DNA from: Methylococcaceae bacterium UBA662
GTDB lineage: Bacteria > Pseudomonadota > Gammaproteobacteria > Methylococcales > Methylomonadaceae
Direction: 5' to 3'
NCBI GenBank assembly: GCA_002299425.1
Contig: DBNW01000016.1
Coordinates: 10,525-72,133 of the forward strand
DNA length: 61,609 bases
The notes under the pieces were generated by a model. It saw only the letters and a program-made list of their open reading frames with translations, made no database searches and had not been told where the DNA came from. The number at the start of each line of letters is the position of its first letter. Position 1 is the stretch's first letter. Shown here piece by piece: positions 35,481 through 43,996 of the stretch. Position numbers and translations under genes: made by a program.

Positions 35481-36770
35481 TCAAGCCTTTGCTAATTTTT
35501 GGAACACAGCCTCGGCACTTTGCACTGTCTGGGCTAAATCGGCTTCAGTGTGGGCGGCGGATACAAACCCTGCCTCAAAGGCGGAAGGGGCCAAATAAAT
35601 GCCTGCATCAAGCATGGCATGGAAAAACCGCTTGAACAGGTGCTGATCGCACTGCATGACCTGTTCAAAACAGGTGATTTTTTTCTCGGTGCTGAAAAAT
35701 AATCCAAACATGCCGCCTACACAATTCGTGGTTAACGCAATACCCGCTTTAGCAGCACTGTCTTCTAGTCCTTGAGTTAGTTGCGTGGTTTTTTCTGTCA
35801 GTGTGGTATAAAAACCGGGTTCCTGCACCAATGTTAACGTTTTAAGCCCAGCCGCCATAGCCACCGGATTGCCCGATAAGGTGCCCGCTTGGTACACAGG
35901 GCCTAAGGGTGCAAGATGCGCCATAATGGCACGGCGGCCACCGAACGCACCAACCGGCATGCCGCCGCCAATCACCTTGCCTAAGGTCGTCATATCTGGA
36001 GTCACGCCGTACAAGCCTTGCGCCCCTTGTAAACCCACCCGAAAACCGGTCATCACTTCATCAAAGATCAACACGCTACCGTAATCATCGCAGACGTGCC
36101 GCAGGCTTTCTAAAAAGCCCGCTACCGGCGGCACACAGTTCATATTACCGGCCACCGGCTCAACGATAATGCACGCAATTTGTTCGCCAATCTCGGCAAA
36201 CAAGTGCCGGATGGCATCGCTGTCATTGTACGGCAGCGTGAGGGTATTTTCGGCTACTGCAACCGGTACGCCAGGTGAACTGGGTACGCCGAAGGTCAAT
36301 GCGCCGGAACCGGCTTTGACCAACAAAGCATCAGCATGGCCGTGGTAACAGCCAGTGAATTTGACGATTTTGTCACGCCTGGTATAACCGCGCGCCAAGC
36401 GTATGGCACTCATGGTTGCCTCGGTGCCGGAGCTGACCATCCTGACACTGTCTAGCGACGGCAGCAATTGGCAGATTAATCGTGCCATTTCGGTTTCTAT
36501 TTCAGTCGGTGCGCCAAAGCTTAAGCCGCGGTCAGCGGCGGTTTTGACGGCGGCGATCACTGCTGGATGGGCATGTCCTAAAATCATAGGTCCCCAAGAT
36601 CCTACATAATCAATGTAGCTGTTGCCCGCGCAGTCAAAAATTTTAGAACCCAAGGCGTGATCAATGAAAATGGGTGTGCCGCCCACGCCACTAAAAGAAC
36701 GAACCGGCGAGTTGACACCGCCCGGAATAAATTTCTGAGCCTCGGAAAATAACAGTGCTGGGTTAGTCAT
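35481..36770 (-). CDS. hemL: glutamate-1-semialdehyde 2,1-aminomutase
   Basis: PLP enzyme that converts glutamate-1-semialdehyde to 5-aminolevulinate, the C5-route entry to heme and cobalamin. PLP lysine is K265 in TTLGKVIGGGMPVGAFGG (same number as E. coli HemL); FDEVMTGFRV and GTEATMSAIRLARG are conserved. 429 aa is close to the usual 426. It is divergent from cobO, another tetrapyrrole gene. Confidence 0.96.
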   Translation of the reverse strand: MTNPALLFSEAQKFIPGGVNSPVRSFSGVGGTPIFIDHALGSKIFDCAGNSYIDYVGSWGPMILGHAHPAVIAAVKTAADRGLSFGAPTEIETEMARLICQLLPSLDSVRMVSSGTEATMSAIRLARGYTRRDKIVKFTGCYHGHADALLVKAGSGALTFGVPSSPGVPVAVAENTLTLPYNDSDAIRHLFAEIGEQIACIIVEPVAGNMNCVPPVAGFLESLRHVCDDYGSVLIFDEVMTGFRVGLQGAQGLYGVTPDMTTLGKVIGGGMPVGAFGGRRAIMAHLAPLGPVYQAGTLSGNPVAMAAGLKTLTLVQEPGFYTTLTEKTTQLTQGLEDSAAKAGIALTTNCVGGMFGLFFSTEKKITCFEQVMQCDQHLFKRFFHAMLDAGIYLAPSAFEAGFVSAAHTEADLAQTVQSAEAVFQKLAKA

Positions 36771-36883
36771 GGTGTGTTTTTTGCGTACGAAAAGTGCGTA
36801 ACTTTATCATGATTAAAGCACAGCTAATGCGTTAAAATAGCCAAGGGTTTAAACATAGCCTGACAAGAGGGGTGGACAAGCCA

Positions 36884-37420
36884 ATGAAATCAAGGGACAA
36901 ACGGCGGGGATTGGTGCTAGTGCATACTGGGGAAGGCAAAGGCAAATCGTCTAGTGCATTCGGTATGGTGTTCCGCGCCGCCGGTTGGGGTATGAAGGTG
37001 TGCGTCATCCAGTTTATCAAAGGCCAATGGCAAACCGGTGAGCAACGGGCGGCTCTGCGCTTTGATACCATCGAATGGCATGCCCTAGGCGATGGTTTTA
37101 CTTGGGACACTCAAAATCCCGAGCAAGATTTGAAAACTAGCCGAAATATTTGGACGTTTTGCCAAGAAAAAATCCGTTACGGAGATTTTGATTTGGTGGT
37201 TTTGGATGAAATCAATTACTGCTGCGGGTACAATTGGCTGGCTGGTACAGAGATTAGTGATTTTGTCCGTCAGCACAAGCCGGTTTGGCAGCATTTGATA
37301 CTAACCGGACGTAATGCCGCCCCTGAAGTTCTTAGGATGGCCGATACCGTCACTGAAATGACAAAAATCAAACACGCCTTCGATCAAGGTCTGCTTGCCG
37401 AACAGGGCGTTGAATTTTAG
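36884..37420 (+). CDS. cobO: cob(I)yrinic acid a,c-diamide adenosyltransferase
   Basis: CobO/BtuR-type ATP:corrinoid adenosyltransferase. P-loop-like HTGEGKGKSSSAFGMVFRAAG near the N-terminus (residues about 14-35), QFIKGQWQTGEQ, and VVLDEINYCCGYNWL are typical; 178 aa. I start at the ATG at 36884; a GTG at 36872 sits on top of the ribosome site (AGGGG). The nearby hemL supports a tetrapyrrole context. Confidence 0.92.
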   Translation: MKSRDKRRGLVLVHTGEGKGKSSSAFGMVFRAAGWGMKVCVIQFIKGQWQTGEQRAALRFDTIEWHALGDGFTWDTQNPEQDLKTSRNIWTFCQEKIRYGDFDLVVLDEINYCCGYNWLAGTEISDFVRQHKPVWQHLILTGRNAAPEVLRMADTVTEMTKIKHAFDQGLLAEQGVEF

Positions 37421-37467
37421 TGGCAACAGATAACAATACTTGAAACTAAAATTTAGGGAGTACCAGA

Positions 37468-37830
37468 ATGTCTAATACGATGAAGCTAGTCCTGAGTGTG
37501 GCCGCATTTTTTGCCTCCGGTTTTATCTTGGTGTGGCTGAGCAAAAACCAATCTCCAGAAAAAATAGAAGCCGCTTCAATGATCCGCAATTATGCCGCCT
37601 TGCAAGCCATGACGAATGACAAATGCCCCGCCGCCATTTTGAAAGAGACGGGTGAGCAGGTGTATTTTCCATCAGCAACAAAAAGTGATAAGGAAACCTA
37701 TATAACGTTGAAATGGCAGGGGGAAAATGCCAAAAAAGGAGGGTTTACGCTGGCTAGTTGCACCGTTACTGCTGCTTTAGGCGGTATTTCTGAGCTGGTA
37801 ATTGATGATAAAACAATTATAAAGAAATAA
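37468..37830 (+). CDS. uncharacterised exported or membrane-anchored protein
   Basis: A 120-residue protein with an N-terminal hydrophobic helix (MKLVLSVAAFFASGFILVWL) that acts as anchor or signal, then a small hydrophilic domain with two cysteines (NDKCPAAI and ASCTVTAAL) that might form a disulfide in the periplasm. A good ribosome site (GGGAG) precedes the ATG. No family recognised. Confidence 0.6.
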   Translation: MSNTMKLVLSVAAFFASGFILVWLSKNQSPEKIEAASMIRNYAALQAMTNDKCPAAILKETGEQVYFPSATKSDKETYITLKWQGENAKKGGFTLASCTVTAALGGISELVIDDKTIIKK

Positions 37831-37837
37831 GCGTAGG

Positions 37838-37854
37838 CGGCTTCTTGTAAGCCG
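37838..37854 (+). terminator. short hairpin after 37830
   Basis: CGGCTT/AAGCCG, a perfect 6-bp stem with a 5-nt loop, 7 nt after the preceding stop. Only weak T content follows (TTCTC). Terminator call is tentative. Confidence 0.3.
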
Positions 37855-37975
37855 TTCTCAAGTCAAATACCACAAAATAAAAAAAATCTATCTTACCCCG
37901 GGGTTCTGGTATTTAAAATTTAACGATTCCATCCTCCGCATGAAGGCGTTGTAATTTTGCTGTAGCGGGGGATTT

Positions 37976-38905
37976 TTAATGGCCTTGCCTTTCTTCGACC
38001 AGTCCGTCGAGTATGTCTTTCGGTTTAGCACCGTCCATTTTTGATTCTTCAACGGCTCTAATCAACTTTTTGACCGGTTTTATACAAGCACCTCCTTGAA
38101 ACAGATATTCAAGCCAACCCTTGCTGCGCAGCCTTTTTCTTGTTCTTGCCACTGAACGGGATTCCGGAAGGGTAATGGGTGATGGTTTGCTTTTGGCGCT
38201 AAATAAAATTTTTAGATTGGATGAGGTATCAATGTGCAAAACATTGAAAAACTGGCTGGCACACGCACTCAATGTATCGGCACTAAAATAAAAAATATGC
38301 GCTTTAAAGTAGATGTTATGCGGGGATGCGTCCTGGGCTTCAATCCAGGGAACTTCAACCAGAAGTTTCCCGCCTTGCTTCAGTAAGCTGTGCAGTTTTT
38401 CAAATGCTTCGATGGGCGAGGGTAAGTGCTCCAGAACATGGAACAAAGTTATGGTGTCGTATAACTGGCTAACGCCGTCTAATTCTCCGGTTATGACATG
38501 GCATCCGTAAGCACTCTTGGCGTATTGCGAATAACCGATATTAGGTTCAATGCCTTCGGCTTGAAAACCAGCCCTGCCAGACAAGTAGACAAACTCGCCG
38601 CCTCCTGCGCCAACATCCAGCAGCGTGCCGTTCACTATGCCACACCTGTTCAGGAAGTCTAAACGCTGAAGTGCCGTTTTGCCTGCACGGTAGACGTGTT
38701 TGGATTTGGGTGTGTATGTTTTTTTATAGTCTTTGCGGTAATTATGCGAGTAATAAATTCGCAGTGTATCGGCAGTCGGGGTAGGGCTTTGTTGTACTAG
38801 GCCGCAATGGCGGCACATCGCTATAAGCAGAGGTTCGGATGATTTTGCATCACTGTGCGAAACTATCTCAAACAGTCCTTCGCTACCGCATAAAGCGCAT
38901 TTCAT
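37976..38905 (-). CDS. class I SAM-dependent methyltransferase with zinc ribbon
   Basis: N-terminal zinc-binding pairs CALC (residues 3-6) and CRHC (about 31-34), then a SAM-binding motif LLDVGAGGGEFVYL, the acidic strand end AEGIEPN, and FHVLEHLPSPIEAF, typical of Methyltransf_23-type proteins that often modify sugars or small metabolites. 309 aa. It stands alone on the minus strand; the substrate cannot be inferred. Confidence 0.8.
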   Translation of the reverse strand: MKCALCGSEGLFEIVSHSDAKSSEPLLIAMCRHCGLVQQSPTPTADTLRIYYSHNYRKDYKKTYTPKSKHVYRAGKTALQRLDFLNRCGIVNGTLLDVGAGGGEFVYLSGRAGFQAEGIEPNIGYSQYAKSAYGCHVITGELDGVSQLYDTITLFHVLEHLPSPIEAFEKLHSLLKQGGKLLVEVPWIEAQDASPHNIYFKAHIFYFSADTLSACASQFFNVLHIDTSSNLKILFSAKSKPSPITLPESRSVARTRKRLRSKGWLEYLFQGGACIKPVKKLIRAVEESKMDGAKPKDILDGLVEERQGH

Positions 38906-39027
38906 TTTTTTCTCCTACGGGTTTAAAAACAAGGCCTACAAAGCACGCTGGCCAGGCTCTAAGCAGAGTCCGCACGCAAATAAAACACCAATGCTCTGCC
39001 AGTGAATAGTACGTTATTCTGGCTGGA

Positions 39028-39834
39028 TTATTGGCCGGGTTCTGGTGCTGACAAATTTAACCGGTGACCTGACGGAGTGTCTTGTTCATTTTCATCAGTT
39101 AAGTCATATTCGGGCATATGACCGTCGTTGATTAGATACTCTCTGCGCTGTTCGTAGGCACTTTTTATAAAATTGTACTGGCTGTTGATTGAAGATGGAG
39201 CGGCTTCTTTTAGGATTTTTTCGTTGGGGATTGCGTCGGCACGGGTGTCGGCTATTTCGATTACCCTAGAGCCGCCCGTGGCAATGTTGGCACCGGCACC
39301 GATAAAAGCAATGTAGGTTAATGGGTTAAAAAATGTGTCTGCAATGCGGCCAGCAAAATCGCGTGGCGAACTGGGGCCGAAAAAAGGCAGTACCAGGTAA
39401 GGCCCGGGTTTTACACCCCAAACACCGAGGGTTTGCCCAAAATCTTCGTTGTGTTTGGGTAGGTCAAACTGAGTAGCGACATCCATCATGCCGCCTAAAC
39501 CTAGGGTGGAGTTGATTAAAAAGCGGCTAAAATCCATACCACCTTGGGCTATTTTTAATTGCAACAAGTCGTTGACAGTGACTCTAATATCCTGAATGTT
39601 GTCGAAGGCATTGGTCAGTCTGTCGTTAATAAATTTAGGAGTAATCCATTCATAAGCTTCAGCTACGGGTTTGATGACAAACCTGTCAGCGTCAGTGTTA
39701 AAGGTGTGAACGCTGCGATTCCAGCCGTACCAAGGGTCGCCAGGTGGCGTGGTAGCACAGCCGGATAAATTTAAAGCAACGCCCATTAAGACGACTGTTG
39801 TTTTAAATCGGATACTAAAGTTTACGGTACGCAT
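39028..39834 (-). CDS. mlaA: MlaA (VacJ) outer-membrane lipoprotein
   Basis: Outer-membrane component of the Mla system that removes mislocalised phospholipids from the outer leaflet. Lipobox LSGC in LMGVALNLSGCATT; family motifs DPWYGWNRSVHTFN, ERxN-like FINDRLTNAFDN, INSTLGLGGMMDVA and GPYLVLPFFGPSSPRDFAG. Start chosen at the ATG at 39834 with AAGGA upstream, giving 268 aa; the frame extends 10 codons upstream without a ribosome site. No other mla genes are nearby. Confidence 0.93.
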   Translation of the reverse strand: MRTVNFSIRFKTTVVLMGVALNLSGCATTPPGDPWYGWNRSVHTFNTDADRFVIKPVAEAYEWITPKFINDRLTNAFDNIQDIRVTVNDLLQLKIAQGGMDFSRFLINSTLGLGGMMDVATQFDLPKHNEDFGQTLGVWGVKPGPYLVLPFFGPSSPRDFAGRIADTFFNPLTYIAFIGAGANIATGGSRVIEIADTRADAIPNEKILKEAAPSSINSQYNFIKSAYEQRREYLINDGHMPEYDLTDENEQDTPSGHRLNLSAPEPGQ

Positions 39835-39982
39835 GTCTTGTCCTTGTCGACTGTTTTGTTCCAAAAAAACATATCTCTTTTTGGGAAGATAGTGGTTTTT
39901 TTAAGAAGAATCGGGTAAAAGTCATTGTGTTTGGGTAGTACCTAATTGCCACTATTCGCCTACACGGCATGGAGTTAATGCG

Positions 39983-40492
39983 GTGTTTTTTTTTATTGTT
40001 TCTAGCTTGGTACTGTGTTTTTTAGTGCAATCCGATAGTCCTTGGTTGCCACTACTAGAAGCGACGCCGGTGCTGTATTTCGGTATTGGTCTTTGCGTGG
40101 CTGCACTGGTTGCAGCCACGTTAAACAAGCACAGGCTGGTTTTGTTCCACGATGTTTTTGCCACTGCCTCGCTGCTGATCTGGTTTTCTTACTGGCGGGA
40201 ACTGTTTAAAGAAGCATCTCCGTTTTTTTTTCTATTTCCCCTGTACTTTGTTTTTATCGGGGCTTTGTTGGAGTTGGCTTTGTTAAGTCAGCAGTCTCTA
40301 CCAGACCGGGTAACGCTTGATCATATGCGTTCTTTTGTGGGCAAAAGCCGCCTTCAGCTAGGGCTTATTATGGTTGTTGTGTTGGTTAGTTTAGGGTTGG
40401 AAGAGCATTATTTGTTGTATCCGACTGCTGTCACGGTTTTGCTAATCCGGGCTGCATTAGGCCGCTATTTGAAATCGGCGGCCGAACAGTAA
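39983..40492 (+). CDS. uncharacterised multi-pass membrane protein
   Basis: A 169-residue protein with about five hydrophobic helices, starting MFFFIVSSLVLCFLVQ. The GTG start at 39983 has GGAG 8 nt upstream. No charged catalytic residues stand out and no family is recognised. It lies between divergent mlaA and convergent DUF475. Confidence 0.6.
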   Translation: MFFFIVSSLVLCFLVQSDSPWLPLLEATPVLYFGIGLCVAALVAATLNKHRLVLFHDVFATASLLIWFSYWRELFKEASPFFFLFPLYFVFIGALLELALLSQQSLPDRVTLDHMRSFVGKSRLQLGLIMVVVLVSLGLEEHYLLYPTAVTVLLIRAALGRYLKSAAEQ

Positions 40493-40506
40493 TCCGCCGG
40501 CAACAA

Positions 40507-41514
40507 TTAGTCTGTTTGTCTATTTTTGTACTGGATAGAAGAATAAACCGACAGGCCAATCAATGCGGCCCCAACCAATCCGGTGACGGCTTCGGGTATT
40601 TCATGGGTCATGCTGATCAGCATAATAGCGGCCAATACACCAATCGCATAATGGGCACCGTGTTCAAGAAAGACGTATTTATCCAAGGTGCCTTGGCGCA
40701 CTAGGAACACGGTCAAACTTCTGACGAACATGGCACCGATGGCTAGGCCAAGCATAATGATGACGACATCTTTAGTGATAGCAAACGCCCCGATAACGCC
40801 ATCGAACGAAAAAGAGGCATCTAACAGCTCCAAATAGAGAAAGCTGGCGATACTGCCTTTTTTAATTGTATCGGTTATTTGCTCGCCTGCTTCCTCGTCT
40901 TCAAACAAAGCCGACAAACTGTCGACAATAACGAACAAAATAACTCCGCAAACACCTGCAATCAAAGCGTCTAAGCCAATTTCTTTAGGGAGCGAGTTTT
41001 GGGCAATTAAGAGTAATCCGAGTGCTAATACCACTTCTATTGATTCTAATTTGCCAAAACTGGCCAATTTTTTTTCGATACGGCCTAGCCAGTGCAACTC
41101 TCGGCCTTCATCAAAAATGAAGGAAAAAAACACCATTAGCAAAAACATACCGCCAAATGCAGCGATTTCTACATGTGATTCAGATAAGTAATCGGCATAT
41201 TTGTCAGGGTCTTGCAAAGCCATATCAGCTACCCCGATAAAGTCGATGCCGGTGACAGTAGCTACAATCGCGATAGGAAAAATCAGGCGCATGCCAAAAA
41301 CGGCGATTAAAACCCCCCAGGTTAAAAAATACTGTTGCCAGCGTTCATCCATGCGTTTTAGTATGGACGCGTTGACGACGGCATTGTCGAACGACAGGCT
41401 AACTTCCAGGATGCCCAATATCGCCGCGATGAACAAACCGGTAATCCCGCCCCAATAAGCGGCGCTCATCAAGCAAAAAATAGTGACGATAATGGAGAGT
41501 CGAAAATGGTGCAT
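40507..41514 (-). CDS. DUF475 family integral membrane protein
   Basis: A 335-residue multi-pass protein related to the TerC/DUF475 group. Signature elements are EVSLSFDNAVVNASIL (residues 37-52), FDEGRELHWLGRIEKKLASF (about 133-152) and LDASFSFDGVIGAFAIT (about 230), the paired acidic SFDNAVVNA/SFDGVIGAF motifs being typical and suggesting ion binding or transport. Function in this organism unknown. Confidence 0.87.
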   Translation of the reverse strand: MHHFRLSIIVTIFCLMSAAYWGGITGLFIAAILGILEVSLSFDNAVVNASILKRMDERWQQYFLTWGVLIAVFGMRLIFPIAIVATVTGIDFIGVADMALQDPDKYADYLSESHVEIAAFGGMFLLMVFFSFIFDEGRELHWLGRIEKKLASFGKLESIEVVLALGLLLIAQNSLPKEIGLDALIAGVCGVILFVIVDSLSALFEDEEAGEQITDTIKKGSIASFLYLELLDASFSFDGVIGAFAITKDVVIIMLGLAIGAMFVRSLTVFLVRQGTLDKYVFLEHGAHYAIGVLAAIMLISMTHEIPEAVTGLVGAALIGLSVYSSIQYKNRQTD

Positions 41515-41682
41515 AAGATTTTTACCGTGGTGTTATGGTTATTGTTTTCGTTGTGTTCAAGGCAACGCCGGATCGACCGTGCTCCTGTTTTTATCGCGAT
41601 TAACAGGCGGTGTAGGAACCTGAATATAACGTGAGCAGATGGCCTGCTTCTATCCCCACTAATGTAACTCAAAACTAGGCAA

Positions 41683-42306
41683 ATGGACAATCACGGAAAT
41701 TTTACCGAAATTGCCGAGCAATTGATTGCTACGGGCCGGTTTATTGATAGCAAAGCGTGGGTTCCTGCTACCAGTGGCAATTTTTCTGCCCGTCTGCAAG
41801 ACGGCAGTATTGCCATTACTGTGTCGGGTGCTCATAAAGGGCGATTGAAAATTGAAGATATTATGGTGGTGGACAGCTTCGGTTGTTCCTTTGATAACCG
41901 CCGCCCTTCTGCAGAAACCTTGTTGCATACAGCACTTTACCGGCGCTATTTTGACGTCCAGGCAATACTTCACCCCCATCCGTTGAATGCGACTTTGATT
42001 TCAAAGTTGTTTGAGGGGCGCATCGTGTTAGAGGGTTATGAATTGCTGAAAGCGTTCAGCGGCATTGAAACCCATGAAAGTCAATTGGTCATTCCTGTTT
42101 TTGCCAACAATCAGAACATAGCAGAATTAGCCAGTGTTATTGATGAGTATCTGGATACTCACGATGAGTGCCGTGCCTACCTTATTGCTGGACATGGTAT
42201 TTATGTTTGGGCTGAATCGGTACCGGTGTGTTTGCGCCACCTAGAAGCCTTAGATTTTTTATTTGAATGCGAACTGCGTCTATTGCATGGAGTGGCTAAA
42301 CGATGA
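41683..42306 (+). CDS. mtnB: methylthioribulose-1-phosphate dehydratase
   Basis: Methionine salvage enzyme dehydrating 5-methylthioribulose-1-phosphate. Class II aldolase fold: PATSGNFSARL, HPHPLNATLIS (metal histidines), and AYLIAGHGIYVWAESV with the third histidine. 207 aa. Overlaps mtnD by 4 nt; together with mtnD and mtnC it is the lower half of the pathway. Confidence 0.93.
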   Translation: MDNHGNFTEIAEQLIATGRFIDSKAWVPATSGNFSARLQDGSIAITVSGAHKGRLKIEDIMVVDSFGCSFDNRRPSAETLLHTALYRRYFDVQAILHPHPLNATLISKLFEGRIVLEGYELLKAFSGIETHESQLVIPVFANNQNIAELASVIDEYLDTHDECRAYLIAGHGIYVWAESVPVCLRHLEALDFLFECELRLLHGVAKR

Positions 42307-42866
42307 GCCTGTTGTTGGTTTATGAAGAAAATTCACGGCAGTTTGAAAAGTACACCGGTTTCGATGAAATCGAGAACTGCTTAAAAAACATTGGGGTTTT
42401 GTTTGAACGCTGGCAGACCGATTGCGTGTTGCCTGTTGATGCTGACTCGCTCAGTGTTCTCGCCGCCTATGCGCCAGCACTTGAACGACTAAAACAAGAC
42501 TACGGCTTCCAGTCAGTTGATGTTATTGGCTTAACTTCCGAACACCCTGATAAATTAGCGTTGCGGCAAAAATTTTTGTCAGAGCATGTCCATGACGATT
42601 TTGAAGTGCGCTTTTTTGTGGAAGGCCGTGGGCTTTTTTATCTGCATGTTGAAGGCAAAGTTTATGCCGTTTTATGCAGTCAGGGGTGTTTGATTAGTGT
42701 GCCGGCTAATACCGCGCATTGGTTTGATATGGGCGAAAATCCTTTTTTTAAGGCCATACGGTTGTTTACCACGCCGGATGGGTGGGTAGCTAAGTTTACT
42801 GGCAGTGGCATAGCCGACCGCTTCCCTAGTTTGGATGAACTGTGCAAACAACACCTTGAGTTATGA
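42303..42866 (+). CDS. mtnD: acireductone dioxygenase
   Basis: Cupin enzyme that, with Fe or Ni, oxidises the acireductone of the methionine salvage pathway. Metal-binding residues are seen in EHVHDDFEVRFFVEGRG (H-x-H...E) and ANTAHWFDMG (third His). 187 aa. It overlaps mtnB by 4 nt and mtnC by 4 nt. Confidence 0.93.
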   Translation: MSLLLVYEENSRQFEKYTGFDEIENCLKNIGVLFERWQTDCVLPVDADSLSVLAAYAPALERLKQDYGFQSVDVIGLTSEHPDKLALRQKFLSEHVHDDFEVRFFVEGRGLFYLHVEGKVYAVLCSQGCLISVPANTAHWFDMGENPFFKAIRLFTTPDGWVAKFTGSGIADRFPSLDELCKQHLEL

Positions 42867-43561
42867 TTAAGGCAGTTGTCACGGATATTGAAGGGACTAC
42901 TTCTTCTTTGTCGTTTGTCAAAGATGTGTTGTTTCCGTATGCGCGCAAGAATATGGCGGCTTTTATTTTCGAGCATCAAACTAGCTTAGTCATAAAAGAC
43001 TTGCTGGTGGCGGTTGCCGAGCAATCGGGTGTAGCGCTTACTGTCGATGCGCTGGTGGGCCAACTGCTCCAATGGATGGATGAGGACAAAAAAATCACGC
43101 CGCTGAAATTATTGCAGGGCTTGATTTGGGAAGCAGGCTACAAAAAAGGGGATTTTAATGGACACATCTACCCCGATGCAGTTGATTACTTGCGGCAATG
43201 GCATCAACGCGGTTTGTTTTTGTATGTCTATTCGTCGGGTTCTGTTCATGCTCAAAAATTACTGTTTTCTCATACCGAATACGGTGATTTGACGCCTTTG
43301 TTTTCCGGGTATTTTGATACGCAAACGGGAGCTAAAAAAGACCCGGCCTCTTACCTGGCTATTGCCAAAGCCATAAATTTATCGGCTGGCAACATCTTGT
43401 TCCTATCGGATTCCAAAGAAGAGATCAATGCCGCTAAACATTCTGGTTATGTCACGGTGATGCTGAACCGGGATGATTGGTTTGCTGCTGAAAGCAGCTA
43501 TTTCCAAGTAAAAGATTTTTCTGGCGTTGAATCTGTGCTGCAAGTGCATCGGACTGGTTAG
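42863..43561 (+). CDS. mtnC: enolase-phosphatase E1
   Basis: HAD-family bifunctional enolase/phosphatase of methionine salvage. The start VTDIEGTTSSLSFVKDVLFP is the family signature (DxE form of the HAD nucleophile motif); VYSSGSVHAQKLLF and FLSDSKEEINAAKHSG supply motifs II and III. 232 aa. Last of three genes joined by ATGA-type overlaps; mtnA, mtnK/mtnN and mtnE are not in the window. Confidence 0.93.
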   Translation: MIKAVVTDIEGTTSSLSFVKDVLFPYARKNMAAFIFEHQTSLVIKDLLVAVAEQSGVALTVDALVGQLLQWMDEDKKITPLKLLQGLIWEAGYKKGDFNGHIYPDAVDYLRQWHQRGLFLYVYSSGSVHAQKLLFSHTEYGDLTPLFSGYFDTQTGAKKDPASYLAIAKAINLSAGNILFLSDSKEEINAAKHSGYVTVMLNRDDWFAAESSYFQVKDFSGVESVLQVHRTG

Positions 43562-43996
43562 TTGGCAGCGCAAAGTGAAGTCCTCTAAAAAAAAGCCAGC
43601 CAGCGTTCGTCTCTGGAAGTTTTCTTTAACTGCATACGGTACTGATAACGGCAGTATTAAGACCGACTTGGAATTAATAGCCACTATCGTTGGGTGGGTG
43701 GAAAACCGGAGTGGGACGGAGATTGGTCGACACGAACAAGAAGATCGACAATTTTGATCATTTTTATGACGCAGCAAATTCTATTTAAAAGATTGATTTT
43801 GTTTATTTTACTGAGAAAATTTACGTTGTTATGGCAAGGATGACTGGAATGAACAGAGGGCTATGAGTTAAAATAGCCCAGTTTATTTGTGATTATTTTA
43901 AAGAAACAACGTCTGGCCCGACCTGGTCTGTTCCAAGCAAAAATAAAATGACCTAGGCGGGCGATCATTTATTCTATTTGAAGAAGGGGCTGCTCC
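43562..43996 (+). other. 435-bp spacer between mtnC and coxB
   Basis: No gene is supported; the open frames present have no recognisable protein features. It contains a small hairpin GGGCTA/TAGCCC (43858-43879) followed by T-rich sequence that could end the mtn transcript, and presumably the promoter of the cox cluster, which I could not place with confidence. Confidence 0.5.

Noticed and set aside
43527..43757. 76-codon plus-strand frame after mtnC
   Set aside because: It begins inside mtnC in another frame with no ribosome site, and no recognisable features.
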